Below, piece after piece: positions 54,865-63,803 of a stretch of DNA of 64,000 nucleotides. The stretch is from Rhodobacterales bacterium HKCCE3408 (GTDB lineage Bacteria; Pseudomonadota; Alphaproteobacteria; Rhodobacterales; Rhodobacteraceae): NCBI GenBank assembly GCA_015689705.1, contig WVSN01000012.1:1-64000 (forward strand). The letters run 5' to 3'. Within the stretch, counting starts at the first letter, position 1. Every line of letters starts with the position of its first letter. The position numbers and the translations under genes were made by a program. Below the pieces are notes generated by a model that was given only the letters and a program-made list of their open reading frames with translations, had not been told where the DNA came from and did not search any database.

Positions 54865-57800
54865 GCCGCCTTCGCTTCCGCCTTCTCGGCGAGGTCCCGG
54901 GCCACCGCGAAGGCGCCCTTGATCCGGTCGGCATCGCTTTTCCAGTCGCGGCGGACGACGATCTTGTTGTCGCGGACCTTCGCGAGCCCGTTCTGGTTCT
55001 GCACGAATTCCACGAGGCCGCCGGGATTGGCGAACTTGTCGTTGTGGAACTGGATCGTCGCGCCCTTCGGCCCGGCATCCATCCGGGCGATCCCGGCGCG
55101 CTTGCACATCGCCTTGATCCGCACGACGAGCATCAGTGTGTTCACCTCGCGCGGGAGCTTGCCGAACCGGTCGATCAGCTCGGCCGCGAAGCCCTCGAGC
55201 TCGACCTTGGTCGTCAGCTGAGACAGTCGCCGGTAGAGCCCCAACCGCACGTCGAGATCGGGCACATACTCCTCCGGGATCAGCACCGGAACGCCCAGGT
55301 TGATCGTCGGCGCCCATTGCCCGTCATCGTCGGTCAGCGCCTCGGCCGTGCCGGCGCGGATGGACGCGATCGCCTCTTCCAGCATGGACTGGTACAGTTC
55401 GAACCCAACCTCGCGGACATGGCCGGACTGTTCCTCGCCCACGATGTTGCCGGCACCCCGGATGTCGAGATCCTGGCTCGCGATGGTGAAACCGGCGCCG
55501 AGGCTGTCGAGGGAGCCGAGGACGCGCAGACGCTTCTCGGCGGCCGGCGTCAGCTTCTGGCGCACCTTTGTGGTGAGGTAGGCATAGGCGCGGGTCTTCG
55601 CCCGCCCGACCCGGCCGCGGATCTGGTAAAGCTGCGCGAGGCCGAACATGTCGGCGCGGTGGATGACCATCGTGTTCGCCGTCGGGATGTCGATGCCCGA
55701 CTCGATGATCGTCGTGGCCAGCAGCACGTCGTACTTGCCGTCGTAGAAGGCGTTCATCCGGTCGTCGAGCTCGCCCGCCGCCATCTGGCCATGGGCGGTG
55801 ACGAAGGTCACCTCGGGCACCTGCTCGCGGAGGAACTCCTCCATCTCCGGCATGTCCTGGATACGCGGGACGACGAAGAAGGACTGCCCGCCGCGATAAT
55901 GCTCGCGCAGCAGCGCCTCGCGGATCGTGACCGGGTCGAATTCGCTGACATAGGTCCGGATCGCCAGCCGGTCGACCGGCGGCGTCCCGATGAGCGACAG
56001 GTCCCGCACACCCGACAACGACATCTGCAGCGTGCGCGGGATGGGTGTCGCGGACAGCGTGAGGACATGGACCTCGGACCGCATCTCCTTCAGCCGCTCC
56101 TTGTGGGTGACGCCGAAGCGCTGCTCCTCGTCGATGACCAGAAGGCCGAGATTCTTGAACCGGATGCCCTTGGCCAGCAGCGCATGCGTGCCGATGACGA
56201 TATCGACCGAGCCGTCGGCCATGCCCTTCCGCGTCTCCTCCGCCTCGCGCTGCGAGACGAAGCGCGACAGCTGCCGGACGTTCATCGGGAAGCCGCGGAA
56301 CCGGTCGCGGAAAGTCTGGGCGTGCTGGCGCGACAGAAGCGTGGTCGGCGCGATCACCGCGACCTGCTGACCGGCGGCGGCGGCGACGAAGGCCGCGCGC
56401 ATCGCGACCTCGGTCTTGCCGAAGCCCACGTCGCCAACGATGAGCCGGTCCATCGGCCGGCCGCGCGCGAAATCCTCCATCACGTCGTGGATGGCCGAAA
56501 GCTGGTCGTCGGTCTCCTCGTAGGGGAAGCGGGCGGCGAAGGCCTCCCACATCTCCCCCGGCGGCTCGAGCACCGGGGCGTGGCGCAACTCCCGCTCGGC
56601 CGCGACGCGGATCAGCCGGTCGGCGATCTCGCGGATGCGCTGCTTGAGCTTCGCCTTCTTCGCCTGCCATGCACCGCCACCGAGCCGGTCGAGAAGCCCT
56701 TCCTCGTGACCGTAGCGGCTGAGAAGCTCGATATTCTCCACCGGCAGGAACAGCCGGTCGCCCCCGGCATATTCCAGCGCAATGCATTCATGCGGCGCGC
56801 CCATCGCGGTCACGGTCTCAAGCCCGGTGTAGCGGCCTACACCGTGATCGACATGGACGATCAGGTCGCCCGGACTGAGCGACTGCGCCTCGGTCAGGTA
56901 GTTCTCGGCCCGGCGCGTCTTCCGCTTGGGACGGATCAGCCGGTCGCCGAGCACATCCTGTTCGGATATGACGGTAAGGCCCTTGCCGGTGAACCCTTCC
57001 TCGAGCGGCCAGACCGCAAGATGAACGCGGCCCGGCCCGGCGATGCCGCGGGCATCGTCGATGGGTTTCAGTCCGGACAGCCCCTCATCCTCCAGAAGCC
57101 CCGACAGACGCTCCCGCGCGCCGTCGGAGAACGAGGCGATGACCACCGCATCGCTCTGCGCCCGCGCTTGAACATGGTCGGCCAGGGCCTTGAAGAGGCT
57201 CACGGATTCCTGCTGGCGCTCGGGCGCGAAAGTCCGGCCGGTGCGCCCGCCGGCGTCGATCATGCCGGGGCCGGAGGCCTGCGGCAGCGGGCTGAACGCC
57301 ATCACACGCCGGTCACCGAGCGCGTCGGTCCACGCCGTATCAGTCAGATACAGCGTTTCCGGCGGGATCGGCTTGTAGACGCTGTCGAGCCGGCCCTTCT
57401 GTGTCAGCGCGGTCTTGCGGGCGTCGTACTGGTCGACGATCGACTCCCACCGGCTGTCGCGCTGCGCAACGGTCTGCGCGTCAAGCGTCACGCTCGCGCC
57501 CGGCAGGTAGTCGAACAGCGTCTCCAGTTTCTCGTGAAAGAACGGCAGCCAGTGTTCCATGCCGGCATGTTTCCGGCCCGCACTGACCGCTTCGTACAGC
57601 GGATCGTCGGTTCCGGCGGCGCCGAACTCGATCCGGTAGTTCTGGCGGAAACGGGTGATCGCGGCGTCGTCCAGCACGATCTCGGACATGGGCGCGAGTT
57701 CCACCCGCTCCAGCGTCTCGACCGTGCGCTGCGTGGCCGCGTCGAAACGGCGCGCGCCGTCGAGCACGTCGCCGAAGAGATCGAGCCGCACCGGCCCCGA

Positions 57801-58310
57801 CTCGCCCGGCGGCCAGACGTCGATGATGCCGCCGCGCACGGCATAGTCGCCCGGTTCGGTCACCGTCGGCGCCTGGGTATAGCCCATGCGGACGAGGAAA
57901 GCGCGGAGCGCGTCGTCGTCGATCCGTCCGCCGACCCTGGCCGCGAACCGCGCATCGTCGAGCATCGCGCGGGGCGGCACGTACTGCATCGCCGCGCTGA
58001 GCGTCGTGAGCAGCACGAAGCGCCCGGACAGCCCACCGGCCAGCGCCGCCAGCGTCGACATGCGCGCCGCCGAGATCTCGGCATTGGGCGACATGCGGTC
58101 ATAGGGCAGGCAGTCCCAGGCCGGAAAGGTCAGGACCGGCATCGTGGGATCGAAGAAGGCGATCGCGGCGGCCATCGCGGCCAGCCGCTTGTCGTCGCGC
58201 GCGACATGGACCACCGGACCGTCCGCCCGGGCCACCTCGTCGAGGAGAACGCGCGCGTCGAACCCTTCGGGTGCGCCGCCGACGGAAATCTGTGCCGGGG
58301 AGGTCGTCAT
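54861..58310 (-). CDS. mfd: Transcription-repair coupling factor Mfd
   Basis: Removes RNA polymerase stalled at DNA lesions and recruits UvrA. The 1149-residue protein has an N-terminal UvrB-like part, an RNA-polymerase-interacting domain, and a RecG-like translocase: Walker A VGDVGFGKTEVAMRAAF, DEEQ box VIDEEQRFG, and TRG/motif VI region YQIRGRVGRAKTRAYAYL. ATG 58310 matches the family N-terminus (MTTSPAQISVGGAPEGFDA); ATG 58322 is four codons upstream. The long opposite-strand frame through this gene is a shadow. Confidence 0.97.
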   Translation of the reverse strand: MTTSPAQISVGGAPEGFDARVLLDEVARADGPVVHVARDDKRLAAMAAAIAFFDPTMPVLTFPAWDCLPYDRMSPNAEISAARMSTLAALAGGLSGRFVLLTTLSAAMQYVPPRAMLDDARFAARVGGRIDDDALRAFLVRMGYTQAPTVTEPGDYAVRGGIIDVWPPGESGPVRLDLFGDVLDGARRFDAATQRTVETLERVELAPMSEIVLDDAAITRFRQNYRIEFGAAGTDDPLYEAVSAGRKHAGMEHWLPFFHEKLETLFDYLPGASVTLDAQTVAQRDSRWESIVDQYDARKTALTQKGRLDSVYKPIPPETLYLTDTAWTDALGDRRVMAFSPLPQASGPGMIDAGGRTGRTFAPERQQESVSLFKALADHVQARAQSDAVVIASFSDGARERLSGLLEDEGLSGLKPIDDARGIAGPGRVHLAVWPLEEGFTGKGLTVISEQDVLGDRLIRPKRKTRRAENYLTEAQSLSPGDLIVHVDHGVGRYTGLETVTAMGAPHECIALEYAGGDRLFLPVENIELLSRYGHEEGLLDRLGGGAWQAKKAKLKQRIREIADRLIRVAAERELRHAPVLEPPGEMWEAFAARFPYEETDDQLSAIHDVMEDFARGRPMDRLIVGDVGFGKTEVAMRAAFVAAAAGQQVAVIAPTTLLSRQHAQTFRDRFRGFPMNVRQLSRFVSQREAEETRKGMADGSVDIVIGTHALLAKGIRFKNLGLLVIDEEQRFGVTHKERLKEMRSEVHVLTLSATPIPRTLQMSLSGVRDLSLIGTPPVDRLAIRTYVSEFDPVTIREALLREHYRGGQSFFVVPRIQDMPEMEEFLREQVPEVTFVTAHGQMAAGELDDRMNAFYDGKYDVLLATTIIESGIDIPTANTMVIHRADMFGLAQLYQIRGRVGRAKTRAYAYLTTKVRQKLTPAAEKRLRVLGSLDSLGAGFTIASQDLDIRGAGNIVGEEQSGHVREVGFELYQSMLEEAIASIRAGTAEALTDDDGQWAPTINLGVPVLIPEEYVPDLDVRLGLYRRLSQLTTKVELEGFAAELIDRFGKLPREVNTLMLVVRIKAMCKRAGIARMDAGPKGATIQFHNDKFANPGGLVEFVQNQNGLAKVRDNKIVVRRDWKSDADRIKGAFAVARDLAEKAEAKAA

Positions 58311-58341
58311 GCGCAGGCCCATACCGCCTGCCTGTCCGGAG

Positions 58342-58899
58342 TCAAGTTCCCCGCAGCAGCGGATCGACCGTGACGTTCACGTACATGCCCCAGAAGGCGG
58401 TGATGAAGATGAAGACGATGCCCATGATCTGCACGCCGAGCCGGTGTACCCGCAGCGCCCCCGGCACGTCCTCGAAATTGCGCTCGCGCAGGCGGCGGGC
58501 GGTGTGCAGCGACCAGATGCCGATCAGGACGAGCGGCGCGGTCAGAAGGAACAGCGCCTGGCAGAACTCGCTGTCGTAGAACCAGCCCATGACCACGAGA
58601 CCGGTGAGCAGGAAGGCGGTGAAGGCGGTCGCCGCGACGCCGGAATACTGCACCAGTGACAGAAGCCGGTTCACGTTCACCTCGGCCAGCACCTGAAGGT
58701 CGTGCGCCGCCTGGTCGTGGCCGCGCCGGGCGCGCAGGACGAGATCGTAGGGCACGCCGAGGCACCAGTGGCTGACCGACGACCACAAAGCGGCCAGCAC
58801 GATCCAGTACCAGAGGTTTGAAAAGGAGCGCAGATCGATGACCTGCCGCACCTGATCGAGAATGGCGAAATCCAAGGAGAAACCCGTTTCCTGCGTCAC
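58342..58899 (-). CDS. Integral membrane protein of unknown function
   Basis: A 185-residue protein with four hydrophobic segments (about residues 28-48, 85-106, 115-132 and 155-175) and conserved-looking sections DLRSFSNLWYWIVLAALWSS and VSHWCLGVPYDLVLRARRG. I recall related roseobacter proteins labelled as SufBCD-complex components, but nothing in the sequence or context supports that, so I treat it as unknown. It lies between mfd and hemB. Confidence 0.7.
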   Translation of the reverse strand: MTQETGFSLDFAILDQVRQVIDLRSFSNLWYWIVLAALWSSVSHWCLGVPYDLVLRARRGHDQAAHDLQVLAEVNVNRLLSLVQYSGVAATAFTAFLLTGLVVMGWFYDSEFCQALFLLTAPLVLIGIWSLHTARRLRERNFEDVPGALRVHRLGVQIMGIVFIFITAFWGMYVNVTVDPLLRGT

Positions 58900-59001
58900 G
58901 GGTGTTTCTAGTCACGGTGCGGGCGGGTTTCCAGCCTTGAGATGGACGCGCGGCTGTGCGACGCCTGACGTGGCTTCGAAACAACAAGAGGTGCGGGTTC
59001 C

Positions 59002-59994
59002 ATGACCAGAGGGCCCTTCCCCACGACCCGCTTCCGCCGCACCCGCGCAACCCCATCCCTGAGAAACCTCGTCCGCGAGACCGAACTGTCGGTCAACGAC
59101 CTGATCTGGCCGGTCTTCGTCTGCGACGGGACGAACGAGCGGCAGAAAGTCGTGTCGATGCCCGGGGTCGAGCGGCGCTCGGTCGACCTGATCGTGGAGG
59201 CCGCGCGCGAGGCGGCCGATCTCGGCATCCCGGCGATCTGCCTCTTTCCCTATACCGACGCCTCGCTCAAGACCGAGCTCTGCGAGGAAGCCTGGAACCC
59301 CGACAACCTGTCCAATCGCGCCATCCGCGCGATCCGCGACGCCGGGATCGCGATCGCGGTGATGACCGATATCGCGCTCGATCCCTACAATGCCAACGGC
59401 CATGACGGGATCGTCCGGGACGGCGTCATCGTGAACGACGAGACGGTCGAGGCGCTGGTGAAGATGGCGCTGGCCCAGGCCGAGGCCGGGGCCGACATCC
59501 TCGGGCCGTCGGACATGATGGACGGCCGGATCGGGGCCATCCGCGCCGCGCTCGAGGCCGAGGGGCACCAGGGCGTCACGATTATGTCCTACGCGGCGAA
59601 GTTCGCCTCGGCCTTCTACGGGCCGTTCCGCGACGCGGTGGGCGCGTCGGGGGCGCTGAAGGGGGACAAGAAGACCTATCAGATCGATCCGGCGAACCGG
59701 AACGAGGCGCTGGCCTGCGTCGCCCGCGACCTCGCCGAGGGGGCCGACATGGTGATGGTGAAGCCCGGGTTGCCCTATCTCGACATGGTACGCGCGGTGA
59801 AGGACGCCTTCGGCGCGCCGACCTATGCCTATCAGGTGTCGGGCGAATACGCGATGATCGAGGCCGCGGCGGCCAACGGCTGGATCGACGGCGACAAGGT
59901 CATGCTGGAGAGCCTGATGGCGTTCCGGCGCGCGGGCTGCGACGGCGTGCTGACCTATTTCGCGCCCCGGGTGGCGAAGGCGCTGAACGGCTGA
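59002..59994 (+). CDS. hemB: Delta-aminolevulinic acid dehydratase (porphobilinogen synthase)
   Basis: Condenses two ALA to porphobilinogen for heme and (bacterio)chlorophyll. The 330-residue protein has both active-site lysines, Lys200 in SYAAKFASAFYG and Lys254 in MVKPGLPYLD. The metal loop reads DIALDPYNANGHDG, with Asp in place of the cysteines of zinc enzymes, so it is the magnesium-type or metal-independent form known in Rhodobacter. ATG 59002 follows GAGG. A repeat element starts seven bases after the stop. Confidence 0.96.
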   Translation: MTRGPFPTTRFRRTRATPSLRNLVRETELSVNDLIWPVFVCDGTNERQKVVSMPGVERRSVDLIVEAAREAADLGIPAICLFPYTDASLKTELCEEAWNPDNLSNRAIRAIRDAGIAIAVMTDIALDPYNANGHDGIVRDGVIVNDETVEALVKMALAQAEAGADILGPSDMMDGRIGAIRAALEAEGHQGVTIMSYAAKFASAFYGPFRDAVGASGALKGDKKTYQIDPANRNEALACVARDLAEGADMVMVKPGLPYLDMVRAVKDAFGAPTYAYQVSGEYAMIEAAAANGWIDGDKVMLESLMAFRRAGCDGVLTYFAPRVAKALNG

Positions 59995-60000
59995 CCGGCC

Positions 60001-60052
60001 GGGGGCGCTGCCCCCGGACCCCCGAAGGTATTTTGAAAGCAAAGATGAAGAT
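60001..60052 (+). repeat. Stop-adjacent repeat, copy 6
   Basis: Plus orientation, just after hemB: stem GGGGGC-GCT-GCCCCC, then GGACCCCCGAAGGTATTTTG and AAAGCAAAGATGAAGATGGG. Very similar to copy 5, except GGAGTATTT is GAAGGTATTT. Confidence 0.83.
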
Positions 60053-60205
60053 GGGGTGGCGCAACCCGTGGTGGGGGGCGCCCCAACTATCCACATCCGC
60101 TTGGGTTTTGCGAGATGACAAGGCCGCGCGCGCGGGGTAGAGTAACACGCGAAGCCGGGCTCCAGATCCGGCCCCCTTGAGGCATCATCTGGCAGGAGAG
60201 CACAC

Positions 60206-60760
60206 ATGACCCATCTGACCCGACGCACCCTCGTCCTTTCGGCCGCAGCCCTGCCGCTTGCGGCCTGCGGCGGCGGCATCAATTCCGACGGCGGCGCGCG
60301 GATCGACGCCCGCGTCGATAACGCGATCCAGTTCATGTATTCCGAGGTGCCGGGCACGCAGCAGCTGGCGCAGGATGCGGCCGGTATGCTGGTCATGCCG
60401 CTCGTGACCGAGGCCGGCTTCGGCTTCGGCGGCGCCTATGGGCGCGGCGCGCTTCGGATCGGCGGCACGACGGTGGACTACTACTCCGCCACTTCGGGCA
60501 GCTTCGGCTTCCAGATCGGCGCGCAGCAATACGCCCATACGCTGTTCTTCATGACGCAGGACGCGCTTGCCAATTTCCGCGCCTCGCCGGGCTGGTCGGC
60601 CGGTGCGGGCGTGCGCTACGCCGTCACGACCGAGGCCGGCGATATCGGCGTCGACACCACGACGCTCATCGACCCGGTGATCGCCGTGGTCTACGGGCAG
60701 GCCGGTCTGATCGTCGGCGCGACGCTGGAAGGCACCCGCTACACCCGCATCCTGCCCTGA
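60206..60760 (+). CDS. Lipoprotein with SYLF/YSC84 lipid-binding domain
   Basis: A 184-residue exported lipoprotein. The signal peptide ends in the lipobox LAAC (Cys21). The mature part fits the SYLF/Ysc84 domain: DAAGMLVMPLVTEAGFGFGGAYGRGAL and a series of glycine-rich strands (QIGAQQYAHTLFFMT; SAGAGVRYAV). These domains bind acidic phospholipids; the bacterial role is not known. GGAG precedes ATG 60206. Confidence 0.86.
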   Translation: MTHLTRRTLVLSAAALPLAACGGGINSDGGARIDARVDNAIQFMYSEVPGTQQLAQDAAGMLVMPLVTEAGFGFGGAYGRGALRIGGTTVDYYSATSGSFGFQIGAQQYAHTLFFMTQDALANFRASPGWSAGAGVRYAVTTEAGDIGVDTTTLIDPVIAVVYGQAGLIVGATLEGTRYTRILP

Positions 60761-60837
60761 TGCCGCACCCGGGCGGGCTTGTGACGCCGCGGCCTTCGCG
60801 CTAGCAGGAAGGCCAACCGCCACAGGCCCGAATTCAA

Positions 60838-63306
60838 ATGCTGACCTTCCTGCGCTGGCTTGTCCGGATCGCTGCGGCCGCCATCGCGCTGGCCGTCATC
60901 TCGGTGCTTCTCGCCTGGTGGATGGCGAGCCGGTCGCTGCCGGATTACGACCGCGACTGGACCGTTGCGGGCATTTCCGGCCCGGTCGAGATCGTGCGGT
61001 CGAACGCGGATGTGCCGCATATCTTCGGCGAGAGCGACGCGGACGTCTATTTCGGCCTTGGCTTCGCCCATGCGCAGGATCGTCTCTGGCAGATGCTGAT
61101 GACGCGGCGCGCGGCACAGGGCCGTCTGTCGGAACTGTTCGGCCCGGCGACCGTCGAAATCGACGACCTGATGCGCCGGCTCGATCTCTACGGTCACGCC
61201 TCGGCCTCGGTTTCGGCCTTCGATGCAGAGAGCCGCACGGCACTCGAGGCCTATGCGCGCGGGGTGAACGCCTGGATCGAGCTGGTCTCGACCGAGGCGC
61301 TCGGCCGCGGGGCGCCGGAGCTGTTCCTGTTCTCGCCCGAGATCGCGCCTTGGCGGCCGGCCGACAGTATCGCGGTGTCGGCGATGATGGCGCTGCAACT
61401 GGCCGAACACCAGGAAGACGAGGTGCTGCGGGCGCGGACCTCTATGATGCTCGGCGATCCGGCCCGGCTGGCCGACATCCTGCCGGACGCTCCGGGCACC
61501 GGCCTGCGCGAACTGCCACGCTTCTCGAGCCTCTTCGACACGCCGCCGCCGCGCTACGCCGAAAGCACCGCCATGCCGGACGGCCCGCTCGTGGCCTGGG
61601 CGCAGCGCAGCCGGGGCGGCGCGTCGAATGTCTGGGCGGCGGCGCCGGCGCGTTCGGCCTCGGGCGCGGCGATCCTCGCCAATGACCCGCATCTGGAACT
61701 GACGGCGCCATCCACCTGGTATCTCGCCCGGCTGGAACTGAGCACGGGCGGCGTGATCGGCGGGTCGATCCCCGGCATGCCGGTGGTCCTGATCGGGCGG
61801 AACCGGCAGGTCGGATGGGGCATTACCTCGGCCTATCTCGACGATATCGACCTCTATGTCGAAGAGCTGAGCCCGGAGAATCCCGAGGAATACCGGACGC
61901 CGGAGGGTTGGGCCCGGTTCGAGACCCGGCGCGAGATCATCCGCGTGGCCGGCGCCGACCCGGTCACGATCACTCTGCGCTTCACCGAAAACGGGCCGGT
62001 CATCCCCGGCCGGCACTGGGATTTCGGCACGGTCACCCCGCCCGGTCACGTCATGTCGATGGCCTGGACGGCGCTGACCGACACCAACACATCGATCCGC
62101 ACCGGGCTCGAGATCATGCGGTCGGGCAGCGTCGAAGAGGCGATCGAGGCCGGCCGGCATTTCGTGGCGCCGGCCCAGAACCTCGTCGTCGCCGATACCG
62201 AGGGCAATATCGCCATGCAGCTCATCGGGCGCATGCCGTGGCGCGACGACGACCACGAGACGCTCGCCCGGATGCCGTCGCGTGGCTGGCTGCCGGAAAA
62301 CCGCTGGCTCGGTATCCTGCCTTATTCGGGCAATCCGCGGATCGAGGACCCTGAAAGCGGCATTCTCGGCAACACCAACAACAAGACGGTCGACCGGCCT
62401 TTCCCGCTCCATGTCAGCTATGTCTGGGGCGACACGCAGCGGATCACCCGGCTGGAGCGGCTGATGGGTGCGCGCGAGGTCCATACCCGCGACAGTTTCA
62501 TCGAGGCGCAGCTCGACACCGTCTCGGCGGCCGCGCGGAACGTGCTGCCGCTGGTGGCGCGCGACCTGTGGTTCCCCGGAGAGCCCGCCGCCCCCGGCAC
62601 GATGGAGCGCCGCCGCCAGCAGGCGCTGGCGCTGCTGCGCGAGTGGAACGGCGAGATGAACGAACATCTGCCCGAGCCGCTGATCTACGCCGCCTGGATG
62701 CGGGCGCTGCAACAGCGGCTGATCCGCGACGATCTCGGCCCGCTGGCCACGGAATTCGAGGTGGTCGAACCGCTGTTCCTCGAGCGGGTCTATCGCGACG
62801 TCGACGGGGCGAGCGCATGGTGCGACGTCATCCCCTCGACCGAGGTCGAGACCTGCACGGAGATCGCCGCGCTGGCGCTCGATGACGCGCTGCAATGGCT
62901 CGAGGAACGCTACGGGCCGAACATGGAGAGCTGGCGGTGGGGCACGGCGCACGAGGCGGTGCACATGCACCCCGTGCTCGGCCGTTCGGCGCTGTTTTCG
63001 TGGGTCGTGAACATCCGCCAGTCGACCTCGGGCGGCGACCATACGCTGATGCGCGGGGCGAGCCCGGGTAATCTGCCCGATCCGTTCCTGAATACCCATG
63101 CCGCCGGATACCGGGGCGTCTACGATTTCGCCGATCCCGACAGCTCGGTCTTCGTGATCGCCACGGGCCAGTCGGGCCACCCGCTCAGCCCGCATTACGA
63201 CGATCTGGGCGAGTTGTGGCGGCGCGGCGAATACATCCCGATGTCGCTCGACCCCGAGCTTGCGCGGGCCGGCAATATCGGCGTCACCGTGCTGAGTCCA
63301 CCGTGA
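60838..63306 (+). CDS. Penicillin-acylase-family Ntn hydrolase
   Basis: An 822-residue amidase precursor. One N-terminal membrane anchor (residues about 10-30) is followed by the alpha chain, a spacer, and the beta-chain start at GGASNVWAAAP; Ser263 would be the self-cleaving nucleophile. ILANDPHLELTAPSTWY and NTNNKTVDRPF match the beta chain. Members cleave penicillins, cephalosporins or acyl-homoserine lactones; some quench quorum sensing. Substrate not known. The stop overlaps the next GTG start. Confidence 0.88.
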   Translation: MLTFLRWLVRIAAAAIALAVISVLLAWWMASRSLPDYDRDWTVAGISGPVEIVRSNADVPHIFGESDADVYFGLGFAHAQDRLWQMLMTRRAAQGRLSELFGPATVEIDDLMRRLDLYGHASASVSAFDAESRTALEAYARGVNAWIELVSTEALGRGAPELFLFSPEIAPWRPADSIAVSAMMALQLAEHQEDEVLRARTSMMLGDPARLADILPDAPGTGLRELPRFSSLFDTPPPRYAESTAMPDGPLVAWAQRSRGGASNVWAAAPARSASGAAILANDPHLELTAPSTWYLARLELSTGGVIGGSIPGMPVVLIGRNRQVGWGITSAYLDDIDLYVEELSPENPEEYRTPEGWARFETRREIIRVAGADPVTITLRFTENGPVIPGRHWDFGTVTPPGHVMSMAWTALTDTNTSIRTGLEIMRSGSVEEAIEAGRHFVAPAQNLVVADTEGNIAMQLIGRMPWRDDDHETLARMPSRGWLPENRWLGILPYSGNPRIEDPESGILGNTNNKTVDRPFPLHVSYVWGDTQRITRLERLMGAREVHTRDSFIEAQLDTVSAAARNVLPLVARDLWFPGEPAAPGTMERRRQQALALLREWNGEMNEHLPEPLIYAAWMRALQQRLIRDDLGPLATEFEVVEPLFLERVYRDVDGASAWCDVIPSTEVETCTEIAALALDDALQWLEERYGPNMESWRWGTAHEAVHMHPVLGRSALFSWVVNIRQSTSGGDHTLMRGASPGNLPDPFLNTHAAGYRGVYDFADPDSSVFVIATGQSGHPLSPHYDDLGELWRRGEYIPMSLDPELARAGNIGVTVLSPP

Positions 63307-63803
63307 CGATCTTGCGCACCGACCGTCTTGTGCTGCGCCGGGCGCGGATGGCGGATGCGGCGGACATGCACGAGATCTTCTCCGACCCCGAACCGATGCG
63401 CTTCTGGTCTCAGGCGCCGCACGCTTCGATGGAGGAGACGGAGCGCTGGCTGGCGGCCGTCGTCAACGCCGATCCCGCCAGTTCAGACGACTTCATCGTC
63501 GAGCGGGATGGCAAGGCTATCGGCAAGTGCGGCGTCTGGAAGGCGCCCGAGATCGGCATCATGCTGCATCCGGGTCACTGGCGGCAGGGCCTCGGGCGCG
63601 AGGCGATGGCGGCCGTGATCGCGCATATCTTCGCGACCCGCGACTGGCCCGAGATCACGGCCGATATCGACCCGGACAACGCCGCATCGCTCGCGCTGTT
63701 CGAAGGGCTCGGGTTCCGTCGGACGGGCTACGGGAAGAATACCTTCCACTTCGGCGGCAAGTGGTACGACTCCGTGTATCTCGCGCTGCCGCGTCAGGGC
63801 TGA
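63303..63803 (+). CDS. GNAT acetyltransferase (RimJ-like)
   Basis: A 166-residue acetyltransferase. The strand TDRLVLRRARMADAADMHEIFSD opens a RimJ/RimL-like fold; the acetyl-CoA loop is HWRQGLGREAMAAVIAHIF, a good (R/Q)-x-x-G-x-G/A match, and NAASLALFEGLGFRRTG ends it. GTG 63303 overlaps the acylase stop (GTGA), so the two are coupled. Acceptor unknown. The end overlaps the convergent EAL gene by ten bases. Confidence 0.88.
   Translation: MTILRTDRLVLRRARMADAADMHEIFSDPEPMRFWSQAPHASMEETERWLAAVVNADPASSDDFIVERDGKAIGKCGVWKAPEIGIMLHPGHWRQGLGREAMAAVIAHIFATRDWPEITADIDPDNAASLALFEGLGFRRTGYGKNTFHFGGKWYDSVYLALPRQG

Noticed and set aside
54825-58373. A 1182-codon open frame on the plus strand opposite mfd
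   Set aside because: It mirrors mfd, is rich in Arg/His/Gly/Asp with no domain, and arises from high GC at third positions.
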